Positions 35,574-44,517 of a DNA stretch of 64,000 nt are shown one piece after another. The position numbers were made by a program, and so were the translations under genes. The DNA is from Methanothrix thermoacetophila PT (GTDB taxonomy: Archaea > Halobacteriota > Methanosarcinia > Methanotrichales > Methanotrichaceae), in NCBI RefSeq assembly GCF_000014945.1, contig NC_008553.1, positions 372,001-436,000 on the forward strand, read 5' to 3'. Each line of letters starts with the position of its first letter. Position 1 is the stretch's first letter. Under the pieces are notes generated by a model, which saw only the letters and a list, made by a program, of their open reading frames with translations, was not told the origin of the DNA and did no database searches.

Positions 35574-35812
35574 ATCCATGCTCCCGCCAGAGCAGAGGGT
35601 TCGCAACCATAACATATTTATTGATTAATAACTATCTTAAATGTGATTTTTAACTTTTGAGATGCCTAGATAACCTCGCGAATCAATACATTTTGATTTC
35701 ATTTTAAATTTTAAAATTTTTTAATTATATGACGGAAAACGCATTCAGAGGGGCCATAACATAAAATAATGGTGATATACAGGTTGCGTAGAATGCTTTC
35801 TCTCTCCGAAAT
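35574..35812. other. AT-rich upstream region of the giant surface protein gene
   Basis: This stretch is markedly AT-rich (long A/T runs at 35690-35730) and has no coding frame. It may hold regulatory sites for the gene at 35855. Confidence 0.45.
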
Positions 35813-35823
35813 GTTTATACATA
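35813..35823 (+). promoter_or_regulatory. TATA box for the giant surface protein gene
   Basis: GTTTATACATA preceded by CCGAAAT (possible BRE) lies about 35 bases before the ATG at 35855. GGGGT precedes the start codon. Confidence 0.55.
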
Positions 35824-35854
35824 GAAACCATTAAAATATTTCATGGGGTAGCAG

Positions 35855-38800
35855 ATGAAGGGACTGGGCATTGTTTGTAGCCCGACTACGCGAAGCTGTA
35901 TCCGGTTTTCAGCTTGGCTTAGCCTCGGTCTCCTTTTCGTATCCCTCCTGCCATGTACGATACCCTCAGCATGCGCCTGGCCCTTCTGGCTGCCCCTCCC
36001 TACCTCCTCCAGCCCAGAACTGGAGATGACAGTCAGAACCGATTTTACGGATGTCGCCGCCGGCGATGTACTGGATTACACCTGCATCCTCAGAAACACC
36101 GGAGATCGCACACTCTCAAATATATCTGTTACAGATGGCACCAGAGAGATAGGGTTTCGCGACACCCTGCCACCAGGGGACGTCTTCAGCATAAGAGCGA
36201 AGACGCCACCTATCTTATCACCATCACGGTTCAAACTCACAGCAAGCTCAGATGGGAGAGAGTTGGCATCCCAAGAGTTCAGCATCGGGGTTGTGGAGAA
36301 GGAGGAGCGCAGTACACCATACCCTGCTCTCAGGGCAACTGTTGAGAGCAGCAGGATCGGAGGAGGTTCTGAGCACAGGATACGGATCGCGAATACTGGG
36401 AAGACCGAGCTGAGACGCGTTAAGATAGTCGACCGCAGGAACAGCGTCCTCGGCATAATACCTGCGCTTGCCCCAGGGGAGAGCCATACGCTTGTGATAG
36501 GCTCAGTGGATGTTACAGGTCTTAGAGTCCTGGCTTTAAACGAGGCCGGAGAGCATCTTGCCGGTGATGTCAGATACACTGGGTCACGCCCGGGATCCGC
36601 AATCGCTGCTGAATCCTCAGAGACCACCCTCCGGACTATGGAGTACAGGCCATCCAGCAGCCTGGATCTGATCCTAGAGACGAGCACTACCAGAGCACGA
36701 GCTGGGGAGAATATCAGCTACCGATGTACTGTCATAAACTCTTGCAGCGACGTTATCTACAACGTGGATCTGCTCTGCCATGAGAAGAGAATGACAACCC
36801 AGTTCATCCTTCCCAAAAGATCTGTATGCATAGAGGGTAACTTCACCATCAACTCCACGACAGAGATCAGAGCGAACGTATCCGGGAGCGACAGGAATGG
36901 TGCTCTAGTCACGAATGAGACATCTGTGCTGATATGGGTCGTCTCACCTGAGCTGAATATAAGTGCCAGCGCCGACCCCCCAAAGATAATATCGGGAGGG
37001 GTGACAAATATCACCGTCAAACTGGAGAATTCCGGATCTGATTTGCTCAGGGATATCGTTGTGGAGGACAGCTTCGGCCATATAGGGGAGATAAAAGAGC
37101 TGAAGCCAGGTGAGGTGAGCCATGTAAGCAGGAAGCGACAGATCACCTCATCGATAGATGATATTGTAATGGCGTCTGCCAGGGACTCAACTGGCAAGGA
37201 GATTTATGCGTTCTCACAGATAGCTGTGCATGTCTACCGAGCCGGTATGAACCTCTCGCTGGATCCATCAGAGCTTTTTCTCTATCCGGGAGAGGAGACA
37301 GAGGTCCTGTGCACAGTGGAGAACACCGGGGAGGTATCTCTCAGGAACGTGACGCTTGCTGGAATCAGGAGCGCCAGGATCGGGGAGATCCCGCCAGGAA
37401 CTGAGACGAGAATAGCTGCTTCCATCTCATCCGATATCTCAAAAGATGTAACGATCACCGCAACCGGATACGGGGATGGCGATCAGGTCGTCTCCGACAC
37501 TGCGGTTCTATCGATGAAGGTAATCAGGCCGAACATAACGCTGTCTGTGATGCCGACTCGCGTTGTGACCCCTGCTGGAGATGAATTCAACGTGAGCTGT
37601 CTCGTCTCCAACTCCGGCACGGATCTCCTGCATGATGTGCAGATCTCGGAATCCGAGATCGGGACTGTTGCATCCCTTGGAGACCTGGCGCCTGGCGAGT
37701 TCAGAACAGTCACTCCTTCAATTTCCGTTAACAAGAACCGCACGCTGAGATTCACGGCCGCCGGAAGAGACGCCCGCGGCAGGATCTGGAGCGCAGATGC
37801 ATCCTCTGAGGCGGTTGTGGTCGAGGCAGCTTTGAATCTCAAGATCAGCGTCTCGCCAGAGGCGGCACGCTTTGGGGATAAGGTGAGGATCTCATGCACC
37901 GTTGAGAACGTGGGCGGTGTGCCGCTGCAGGAGATATTCGTAACGAGCAGGGTCATAGGGCCCATGGGAAGCATAGATTTCCTGGCCCCGAAGCAGAGGA
38001 AAACTGTGACCATGACGATACCGCTCACAATGGACATCTCGGATACGGTTACAGCTGAGGGGCTGACCCCATCGAGAGGGCATGTTCTGGATAGGGAGCC
38101 CCTGAGCATAAGGCTTCTCAAGGGGCTCGAGCCGAGGCCATCGGGAAAATCGCAGAACAGCGCTCCGGCTGCATCAAAAGCAGGCGTGTATGTTAACGAT
38201 TCTTCAGTAAAAGAGATCGGCGCGAATGCATTAAACGAGAGCGAATCGATCGCATCGCTCGCCAAAACAGTCACATCAAACACTACCAGTTCCTTCACAG
38301 ATGGTGCAGCTGGGAATTCATCCTCCGGAAACGCGGTCGCATCTGAGAACGTGAGCAGAGCTGTAAAGGAGAGGGCATCTGATGTGCTCAGCTCAGATGG
38401 ACACCGCGAAAGCATTCCTACATCGAAAGATCAGTCTGCTCTCTCAATCCTCAGAGATGTGATCAGATACATCCAGGAGTTGATAACGAGAAAGCAGATC
38501 GATGTCTCGAGACAGAACGCCACTGGCAGAGATGTGTCATCTGAATCTGGCAACATTTCCCTGGAAGCATACGATCCATCCCTGAACACAACACTGGGGA
38601 TAGAGAGCGTGAGGGATATTCGGGTTCCGGTCCGCATTCTGGACGTCACTGCTATACCGCCAGAACCTGTTGCAGGTGCTCCTGTCAGGGTTGTCGCCCA
38701 CATCAGAGGCGACTCAGATGTTGATACTGTCGTCCTGGAGTACGGGGTGGCGGACCAGAGCATAGCCAGAGCCGATATGGTAAACATGAAGAGGACCTCC

Positions 38801-39496
38801 CAGATCAAGATGCTCCTTGAAAGCGGTAGCAAGAGTGACGGCTATTGGAGCTGCTTGATCCCCGGGCAGAGCGCGGGGACAATTCTGGGGATATCGGTCA
38901 GGGCCGAATGCGGCCAGAGCAGCGCAGAGGATGGGCCGTACATGCTGCAGTGGGTCTCCCAGGCTCCATCAAGAAGACCGAGCCCTCTGCCTGAGACGAA
39001 AACAAAGGGAGACGGAATGCTCTACATCGAGTCCACGACTGTTAGCGGAAGAGGGGAGGTCTCGATAAGAGACACGTTCATGGAGAACTCTATGTCATAT
39101 GAGGAAGACCTGAAGGGAAGCGGGAGCCTGGACATGGAGTCTGTCAGGTGCATGGAGAAGTCGAACCCCACGGTCAACTTCACCGAGATCAAGGATATCT
39201 CCTTCGATGGCGGCGTTCTGAAGGGCTTTAAGCGGTTCGACTCGCCTGTCTTCCACGGCGGGATGGGCGCAAGCATCACAGAGCGATTCAACATGAGCCA
39301 GCTCGATAAGAGCGAGCGAGGGATGATTCGATCTATAAATTACAGAAACAACACGGTGGCGTTCTCCACAGAGCAGGCGTTCGAGGGAATGTGGAATACC
39401 AGAACCGAGTACTCCAAGTTCAGCAAGAAGATGAAGGCTGATCAGAGACTCAATGGAAGCTTCCAGATACAGAAGAACATAAAGTTCCAGGACTAG
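35855..39496 (+). CDS. Giant secreted surface protein with tandem CARDB/DUF11-like domains
   Basis: The 1213-residue product has a signal peptide ending near CAW (about residue 42). Seven or so immunoglobulin-like units of 95-110 residues follow between about 55 and 765; each has an N-T/S-G-x-x-x-L-x-x-I/V core such as ILRNTGDRTLSNISVTD, LENSGSDLLRDIVVED and VENTGEVSLRNVTLAG. A Ser/Asn-rich linker spans about 765-905. A further beta domain (VRILDVTAIPPEPVAGAPVR) and a C-terminal domain with no membrane helix end the chain. Many NxS/T sites suggest glycosylation. A role in cell envelope or sheath is inference. Confidence 0.85.
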   Translation: MKGLGIVCSPTTRSCIRFSAWLSLGLLFVSLLPCTIPSACAWPFWLPLPTSSSPELEMTVRTDFTDVAAGDVLDYTCILRNTGDRTLSNISVTDGTREIGFRDTLPPGDVFSIRAKTPPILSPSRFKLTASSDGRELASQEFSIGVVEKEERSTPYPALRATVESSRIGGGSEHRIRIANTGKTELRRVKIVDRRNSVLGIIPALAPGESHTLVIGSVDVTGLRVLALNEAGEHLAGDVRYTGSRPGSAIAAESSETTLRTMEYRPSSSLDLILETSTTRARAGENISYRCTVINSCSDVIYNVDLLCHEKRMTTQFILPKRSVCIEGNFTINSTTEIRANVSGSDRNGALVTNETSVLIWVVSPELNISASADPPKIISGGVTNITVKLENSGSDLLRDIVVEDSFGHIGEIKELKPGEVSHVSRKRQITSSIDDIVMASARDSTGKEIYAFSQIAVHVYRAGMNLSLDPSELFLYPGEETEVLCTVENTGEVSLRNVTLAGIRSARIGEIPPGTETRIAASISSDISKDVTITATGYGDGDQVVSDTAVLSMKVIRPNITLSVMPTRVVTPAGDEFNVSCLVSNSGTDLLHDVQISESEIGTVASLGDLAPGEFRTVTPSISVNKNRTLRFTAAGRDARGRIWSADASSEAVVVEAALNLKISVSPEAARFGDKVRISCTVENVGGVPLQEIFVTSRVIGPMGSIDFLAPKQRKTVTMTIPLTMDISDTVTAEGLTPSRGHVLDREPLSIRLLKGLEPRPSGKSQNSAPAASKAGVYVNDSSVKEIGANALNESESIASLAKTVTSNTTSSFTDGAAGNSSSGNAVASENVSRAVKERASDVLSSDGHRESIPTSKDQSALSILRDVIRYIQELITRKQIDVSRQNATGRDVSSESGNISLEAYDPSLNTTLGIESVRDIRVPVRILDVTAIPPEPVAGAPVRVVAHIRGDSDVDTVVLEYGVADQSIARADMVNMKRTSQIKMLLESGSKSDGYWSCLIPGQSAGTILGISVRAECGQSSAEDGPYMLQWVSQAPSRRPSPLPETKTKGDGMLYIESTTVSGRGEVSIRDTFMENSMSYEEDLKGSGSLDMESVRCMEKSNPTVNFTEIKDISFDGGVLKGFKRFDSPVFHGGMGASITERFNMSQLDKSERGMIRSINYRNNTVAFSTEQAFEGMWNTRTEYSKFSKKMKADQRLNGSFQIQKNIKFQD

Positions 39497-39576
39497 CGAC
39501 CTCCTCTCACCGGCCGAGACGGAGTTTGCGCTTCGCTCTTATGTCTTTGGCAACTTGTCGGGCATGCAGACGGGCC

Positions 39577-39745
39577 GCTAAAAGCACTCTACTTTCTAGA
39601 AGCACTTTCTAGACCGTGTCCAGTAACGTCTAGCCTAGCGTAGGGAGGCTAAAAGCACTCTACTTTCTAGAAGCACTTTCTAGACCGTGTCCAGTAACGT
39701 CTGGCCTAGCGTAGGGAGGCTAAAAGCACTCTACTTTCTAGAAGC
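39577..39745 (+). repeat. 71-bp tandem repeat, 2.4 copies
   Basis: Units start GCTAAAAGCACTCTACTTTC at 39577, 39648 and 39719. Copies differ by a single base (TCTAGCC versus TCTGGCC). Each contains the palindrome TTCTAGAA and a second TCTAGA, so each could fold as a hairpin. It sits between the convergent surface protein and IorA-like genes. There are no unique spacers, so it is not a CRISPR. Confidence 0.93.
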
Positions 39746-39804
39746 GCAGCAAGACAATGCCTCTCAAGTCATTAGATGGATAAGAGCGTTGCACTTTGCA
39801 GCTA

Positions 39805-41262
39805 TCACGTGCTCCGATCGGTGCATCTGCCCCTGAAGAGTACAAGTGAAACTCCATGGGACCTGAGCTCATCTTTCAGTATCTGCTCGATCTCCTGCTC
39901 AGGCGCAGGCATATCCACGATCCTCATCTCAGGCATAAGAGCTTTTAGGACATGCTCGAGATCGAAAACCTCCTGGAATCCTGTCATTGCAGCGACGCGA
40001 TTCCAGATCACGCCCACAAGCACGTTCTTCCTGCTCCAGATGGCATTGATCAATCCCTGGATGCCGGTATGCGCAAGCGCGTAATCCCCCACGATCGCGA
40101 TCCCCTTCTCCCTGAAGCCAGATGCGACTCCGATCGATGAGCCGAGGCCGTAGACCATGTCCACAGCTCCCATCCTCAGGGAGAGTATCGTGCATCCGGC
40201 ATCGCCCGCGATCGGCACATCAATTCTGGAGAGGGCTTTGTAAAGGGGCAGAAACGGACATCCCTCGCATATCGATCTCCTCGCGGGACGGCTTGCAGCA
40301 GTCTCCATCTCGATGCTTCCTCTGAGATCGGAGATGTGGATCAGGCTGAGCGCAGTTCTGAGATCATTTGCTTTGACGCGTCCGTACGGGAGATGGCCTG
40401 TAAGCCTGCCGCGCACGTCTTTAAGATGAGACTCTATGAACGTCCCCGGTCCCTCTGCCACAAGGACGAGACGGTGCATCTCCAGAAACCGCTCGATGGT
40501 CTTCCATGGGAGCGGATAGGAGTATAGAGGGGCGAGCAGCGACGATCCGGTCTCCTCGCATACCCTCTCTGCCATCGGAATCACAGATCCAGCTGCTATC
40601 ACACCCCGATCTCCGCGGAGCTCCACCCGAACTGACGCCTCTGATACCTCGCTCAGAGCGGGAAGAACCTTCGCCAGATGCCTCTGGCGGCGACCCTTCG
40701 CCGTCAGATCCCAGATGGATCTGTCGAAGCGTCTTGGCGTCTGCTGGAGAGATGCCGGCACGCCCTCTCTGATGACAGCCTCAGTGCTTGCATCCTCGAG
40801 CACATCTGAGGTGACCCTCAGTATTACAGGTATAAAGTACTCCTCCGACACCCTGAAAGCCTCGGTGACAGCTCTGTACAGACCCGGAGCTGCGGGATCG
40901 AGAACTGGCAGCTCTGTCAGCGGGCCGTAGAATCTGCTGTCCATCTCGATCTGCGAGCCTCTCGGTCCGAGATCGTCTCCCACTAGTACCACGATACCAG
41001 CGCCTGTGGTGTGAGTCGCAGATATAACAAGGGGATCTGCGAGTATGTTCATGCCGAGCTGCTTCACAATTACCAGAGATCTGATGCCTGTGGCAGATGC
41101 ACCCAGTGCGCACTCGAATGCGACCTTCTCGTTCACAGCGATCTCAGCCCCGAGAGACTGAGCGAGATCTGTTATCGGGTAGCCTGGTACATATGCGACG
41201 TAGCCCACCCCCACATCCCTCAGGGCCTTATATATCTGCTCTAATGCTCCTCGCATAGCCAC
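39805..41262 (-). CDS. Thiamine-diphosphate enzyme related to indolepyruvate ferredoxin oxidoreductase alpha (IorA)
   Basis: The 485-residue protein follows IorA order: an N-terminal pyrimidine-type domain (VNEKVAFECALGASATGIRS, DLGPRGSQIEMDSR), a middle domain and a C-terminal ThDP-binding domain with GDAGCTILSLR and MVYGLGSSIGVASGF plus the Cys pair CEGCPFLP. True IorA has about 600 residues and ends in a two-cluster ferredoxin domain; that domain is missing here. No IorB gene is adjacent. It overlaps the MMP11 gene by 22 bases, so the two are coupled. The reaction on a 2-oxoacid is inferred. Confidence 0.8.
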   Translation of the reverse strand: MAMRGALEQIYKALRDVGVGYVAYVPGYPITDLAQSLGAEIAVNEKVAFECALGASATGIRSLVIVKQLGMNILADPLVISATHTTGAGIVVLVGDDLGPRGSQIEMDSRFYGPLTELPVLDPAAPGLYRAVTEAFRVSEEYFIPVILRVTSDVLEDASTEAVIREGVPASLQQTPRRFDRSIWDLTAKGRRQRHLAKVLPALSEVSEASVRVELRGDRGVIAAGSVIPMAERVCEETGSSLLAPLYSYPLPWKTIERFLEMHRLVLVAEGPGTFIESHLKDVRGRLTGHLPYGRVKANDLRTALSLIHISDLRGSIEMETAASRPARRSICEGCPFLPLYKALSRIDVPIAGDAGCTILSLRMGAVDMVYGLGSSIGVASGFREKGIAIVGDYALAHTGIQGLINAIWSRKNVLVGVIWNRVAAMTGFQEVFDLEHVLKALMPEMRIVDMPAPEQEIEQILKDELRSHGVSLVLFRGRCTDRST

Positions 41263-42161
41263 TCCGGCACAACAGATCGATCAGGGTCTCCAAAGTACGG
41301 CACTGCAGCAACCGCGCCAATGAGCCCCTGCCCATCCATCACAATCTCCAGCCCGGCGCTCTGCGCGGCGTTCAGTGCATCCTCATAGCTCACCCTATCC
41401 AGCCTACAACGCTTTGCATATTCGAACAGCATGGATGGGTCGAAGCTCCTGCATACCACCATACCAGTCTCATCTGAGACTGTGTATCTCTCAAGAAGAT
41501 TCCTGAAATCCTCTATCATGCCACGCTCTCTTCCGGGGATGCATGCGAACTCCACCGCGGTCGAGACGCAGTTCTGGGTCTTCGTGGGAACGGGGAATAG
41601 CTGAACGAGAGAGTGTGAGATGTACCTCGCCTCGTATCTGTCGACCTTCTCGGAGATGTTGTGCACGAGCGACCATGTCGCTCCTGTGGTCTTCGAGTCT
41701 GTGTTGTCGACCCCGATCACCAGCCGCTCCCTTCTCGGGACGACAATGGTTCCTGTCGCCACCCTCCCCCCACCTGCCTCTGTTGTTCTCGATCTCAGCA
41801 CATCTCCAGCTTTCGCCCTTGTGAACGTGGCACCGACACCACCTCCTCCGAGGCCTGTATAGGTAATCTCGACCTCATCGCCTTTCACAAATACAGATGA
41901 GATGCCAGCGGACCTTTTTGAGGATATGAGATCCAGATCCACCTCTCCTGTTCTGACGAAGTATCTGAACCACTCGCCCAGGTTTCTTGAGGACACAACC
42001 AGCGGGCCCTTGCTGTAGTGATACCTGGCCCAGGCAGAGCCGCCGTAGCAGCTGGACCTCTCGAGTATCTCCACCAGATCCCCGGACGGGCTGGAGATGG
42101 CATGTATCTGCTTGTATGCCACCACGTAGGGATCATCCAGATCGCAGACCACCAGACACAC
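41241..42161 (-). CDS. Methanogenesis marker protein 11 homologue
   Basis: The 306-residue product starts at GTG with GAGG upstream. It has DPYVVAYKQIHAI near the N-terminus, SSCYGGSAWARYHYSKGPL and the motif VIGVDNTDSKTTGATW, the last shared with tRNA-Ile2 agmatinyl-transferase TiaS-type domains. These fit methanogenesis marker protein 11, a protein found mostly in methanogens with no settled function. The Gly-rich stretch TGLGGGGVGATF is also seen. It overlaps the IorA-like gene downstream. Confidence 0.8.
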   Translation of the reverse strand: MCLVVCDLDDPYVVAYKQIHAISSPSGDLVEILERSSCYGGSAWARYHYSKGPLVVSSRNLGEWFRYFVRTGEVDLDLISSKRSAGISSVFVKGDEVEITYTGLGGGGVGATFTRAKAGDVLRSRTTEAGGGRVATGTIVVPRRERLVIGVDNTDSKTTGATWSLVHNISEKVDRYEARYISHSLVQLFPVPTKTQNCVSTAVEFACIPGRERGMIEDFRNLLERYTVSDETGMVVCRSFDPSMLFEYAKRCRLDRVSYEDALNAAQSAGLEIVMDGQGLIGAVAAVPYFGDPDRSVVPEWLCEEH

Positions 42162-42486
42162 CTCTTCTCAATACATCTCCATGCACCCTTCATGCCGACC
42201 CAGGGTCCCACGCGCACCGCAAAACCGACTGTGACCGGCATTGTCGAGATACACCCACAGCCTCGTGGTATGTGTGCCCCTGGATGGCGATTCCTGATAA
42301 AATACTCAGCGAATCGAACCAATGATCAAATACATCAATGGGAGTGATGGTTCACCCCCATAAAAAAGCTCCGCTGGATGAGAGCGTCTCCGGCAGCGCG
42401 CAACCAATGTGCAGATCGGAAAATCCCGTTGCCTTCGGCCAGTGAATTTCCTGCTACACACAGCTGATTGGAGATCACTTTTTAAT
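42162..42486. other. Intergenic region between two leftward genes
   Basis: No coding frame is credible here. An imperfect inverted repeat GGGAGTGATGGTTCACCCC lies near 42340 and might be a terminator for the upstream regulator gene. Nothing else was recognised. Confidence 0.4.
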
Positions 42487-42876
42487 TCAGGAGGACTCGC
42501 TCTGGCTGAGCAGAGCTCTGAGCTTCTGTATCCGCTCCATGGCTCTGTTCGCCTCCTTGAGCTTCTCCTCCTCGTAATATTTCAGTATCTCATCTATCGA
42601 TGCCTTGAGCCTGTATACCTTCACCGGCCTGCCGGTGCCATCGTTCCTCCGCACGCTCTCCTCTATCCAGTTGTGCTTCCTCAGGGTTCGCAGGGCTATA
42701 CTCACCTCTGGCTGCCTCAGATCTGATCCCCTCTCGATGTCTCGAGACGTGGCCTCCTCCACGTTTGCCAGGTAAGCAAGCATGTTCGAGACCTTTCTTG
42801 GAACCCCCAAGCTCCGAAGGATCTCGACCACCTGCATATCCCTAGAGTCGAACTTCATCACATATGACTCCTTCAT
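42487..42876 (-). CDS. Small winged-helix transcriptional regulator (TrmB/MarR-like), paralogue of 21335-21715
   Basis: The 129-residue protein has a winged helix (ATSRDIERGSDLRQPEVSIA, about residues 42-61), a wing with GTGRPVKVYRLKAS and a C-terminal helix (ILKYYEEEKLKEANRAMERI). It matches the regulator at 21335 along its length. GAGGGAG precedes the ATG, and a TATA box lies at 42925-42936. Its target is unknown; MMP11 and the IorA-like gene are next downstream but separated by 325 bases. Confidence 0.82.
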   Translation of the reverse strand: MKESYVMKFDSRDMQVVEILRSLGVPRKVSNMLAYLANVEEATSRDIERGSDLRQPEVSIALRTLRKHNWIEESVRRNDGTGRPVKVYRLKASIDEILKYYEEEKLKEANRAMERIQKLRALLSQSESS

Positions 42877-42924
42877 GCTACTCCCTCAAGATTGTTCCCT
42901 TCAGAATGTAAGGTGGAGTTTATA

Positions 42925-42936
42925 CTATAAATAGTT
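42925..42936 (-). promoter_or_regulatory. TATA box for regulator gene at 42487-42876
   Basis: Read leftward ACTATTTATAGT lies about 50-60 bases before the ATG. The perfect dyad in this box could also be an operator for autoregulation, which is speculation. Confidence 0.5.
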
Positions 42937-43048
42937 TATTTCTGTTAAATAATTCTAATCAATCTTTTTACTTTGGTACATGATATTAATAGTAAACAAC
43001 ATATGCGCAGCCTCTTGAGAATGAAGTTGAGGGCTCTCAGAGATCGCA

Positions 43049-43168
43049 TTTGCCCAATATCGTGAGCGTACCTGAGTTACTTGATCAAGTGAAGTTGCTA
43101 AAGTCGCTATCATCTGGCATACGCTCTTATCCAGCCGGTAATTTGCCGGAAGGAGCAGTGCTCATGCT
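43049..43168 (+). mobile_element. Family B MITE-like element, copy 4
   Basis: It begins TTGCCCAATATCGTGAGCG and shares the CTATCATC and CCAG...TTTGCC segments with other copies. The right end (GTGCTCATGCTATGC) is diverged. Confidence 0.65.
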
Positions 43169-43229
43169 ATGCGTTTGTGGCGAATGAATGAGTGATATTA
43201 CCAACCAGATCGCATGCCATACAAGTTGC

Positions 43230-43312
43230 TACGCATATATGAGCGCTGGCATATTCGTTCATCCAGAAATCTGCTAAGAGGGCAATTTACCTCAACTTAT
43301 TGAGCACGTTCC
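43230..43312 (+). mobile_element. Family B element, 5'-truncated copy 5
   Basis: The sequence TCATCCAGAAATCTGCTAAG through CAACTTATTGAGCACGTTCC matches the right half of family B. It lies 60 bp after copy 4, so it may be a partial second insertion. Confidence 0.65.
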
Positions 43313-43488
43313 AGAGATCCACAACATGCAAGCTGATCTCAGCATATCTGCAGAGCGTTCTGATATGAAGCAGATGCAAAGCTGAACAGCAACCAGCTGC
43401 GGTCATGAATGCAAATTATTAAGTTGATGCATCTGCCCGTCATCTCGCCACATGAACGGTGCCATTCGATCACACAGAACGTGGCAGT

Positions 43489-43496
43489 TATATATG
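43489..43496 (+). promoter_or_regulatory. TATA box for pstS-like gene
   Basis: TTATATAT lies about 25 bases before the ATG at 43517, consistent with a very short leader. Confidence 0.5.
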
Positions 43497-43516
43497 ATGC
43501 TAGGAGACTGTGATTG

Positions 43517-44362
43517 ATGGCAGTACCTAAAATAGTGGGCATCATTCCTATCCTGATACTGATCGTCGTGCTCATCCTGCTCGCTCTGCCATCAGACAGT
43601 GTGGATAGGATTCGCGTCTCCGGATCCACCACCGTCATGCCCCTTGCAGAGCTCTGCGCCGAGGAGTTCAATTTCATGTACAGGGAGTACATGGTGACGG
43701 TCACAGCCGGCGGATCCGGTGTGGGGATAATCGACGCTGCCGAGGGAAGAGCGGATATAGCCATGTCCTCGAGGGAAATAAAGCCCTCTGAAAGGGCGCT
43801 TTATGAGAGGCCTGATCGCAAATTCAAGGAGATACTGGTCGGCTACGATGCGATAATAGTAGTCGTGAGCCCGCAGATATACAACAGCAGTGTGAGGAGT
43901 CTCACAGCGACAGAAGTCAAAAAGATATATTCCGGAGAGATAAGAAACTGGAAATCCGTCGGAGGCCCTGATAGAGAGATCATGGTGGTGGGAAGAAAGG
44001 CGGGCTCCGGTACCAGGGACACATTCAATGAGATCATCATGGGATCCGCGGCCGCTGAGACCCCGGGTGTGAGCATCGAGGCCCTGGACAGCTCTGAGGT
44101 CAAGACCGCGATACTCGGGAGCGATAGGGCCATAGGCTACCTAGGATACAGCTATGTCAGGACTGGTGGAGTTGTTCCGCTCGCGCTGGATGGTGTCTAT
44201 CCAACTATGGATAACATCAGGGGCGGAAACTACACGCTCGCTAGGAAGCTGTACTTCTACACATTCGGCGAGCCGACCGCTGGAGCAAAGGCATTCATAG
44301 ACTTCGTTCTTGGACCGGAGGGTCGGAGAATAGCGGAGACGAACGGGTTCATCCCACCATGA
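43517..44362 (+). CDS. Phosphate-type ABC transporter substrate-binding protein (PstS-like)
   Basis: The 281-residue product has an N-terminal membrane anchor (IIPILILIVVLILLALP) and a periplasmic-binding-protein fold. SGSTTVMPLAE is the phosphate-binding loop of PstS, and AGGSGVGIIDAAEGRADIAM and GRKAGSGTRDTFNEI are the other two signature segments. It would bind phosphate or a similar anion outside the membrane. No pstC, pstA, pstB or phoU gene is adjacent. It could serve a distant transporter or act in sensing. Confidence 0.88.
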   Translation: MAVPKIVGIIPILILIVVLILLALPSDSVDRIRVSGSTTVMPLAELCAEEFNFMYREYMVTVTAGGSGVGIIDAAEGRADIAMSSREIKPSERALYERPDRKFKEILVGYDAIIVVVSPQIYNSSVRSLTATEVKKIYSGEIRNWKSVGGPDREIMVVGRKAGSGTRDTFNEIIMGSAAAETPGVSIEALDSSEVKTAILGSDRAIGYLGYSYVRTGGVVPLALDGVYPTMDNIRGGNYTLARKLYFYTFGEPTAGAKAFIDFVLGPEGRRIAETNGFIPP

Positions 44363-44517
44363 GCCGAATCCCTGTGTGCATCAGCCCGTCGAGATCAAGA
44401 TCGTATCCGAGAACTCCATGAGTGCAGCTGGGAATAGAGTATGAGAATCATATGCAAACAGGCGGGACGCCGCTTTTCTGTGACGATATGTCAGTTTGGT
44501 CTGAGGGTGTTATCTTG

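Noticed and set aside
39577-39745. CRISPR array
   Set aside because: The whole 71-bp unit is repeated with no variable spacer and only 2.4 copies.
41885-42322. Leftward 145-codon frame upstream of MMP11
   Set aside because: It is the shifted frame of the MMP11 gene and has no recognisable domain.
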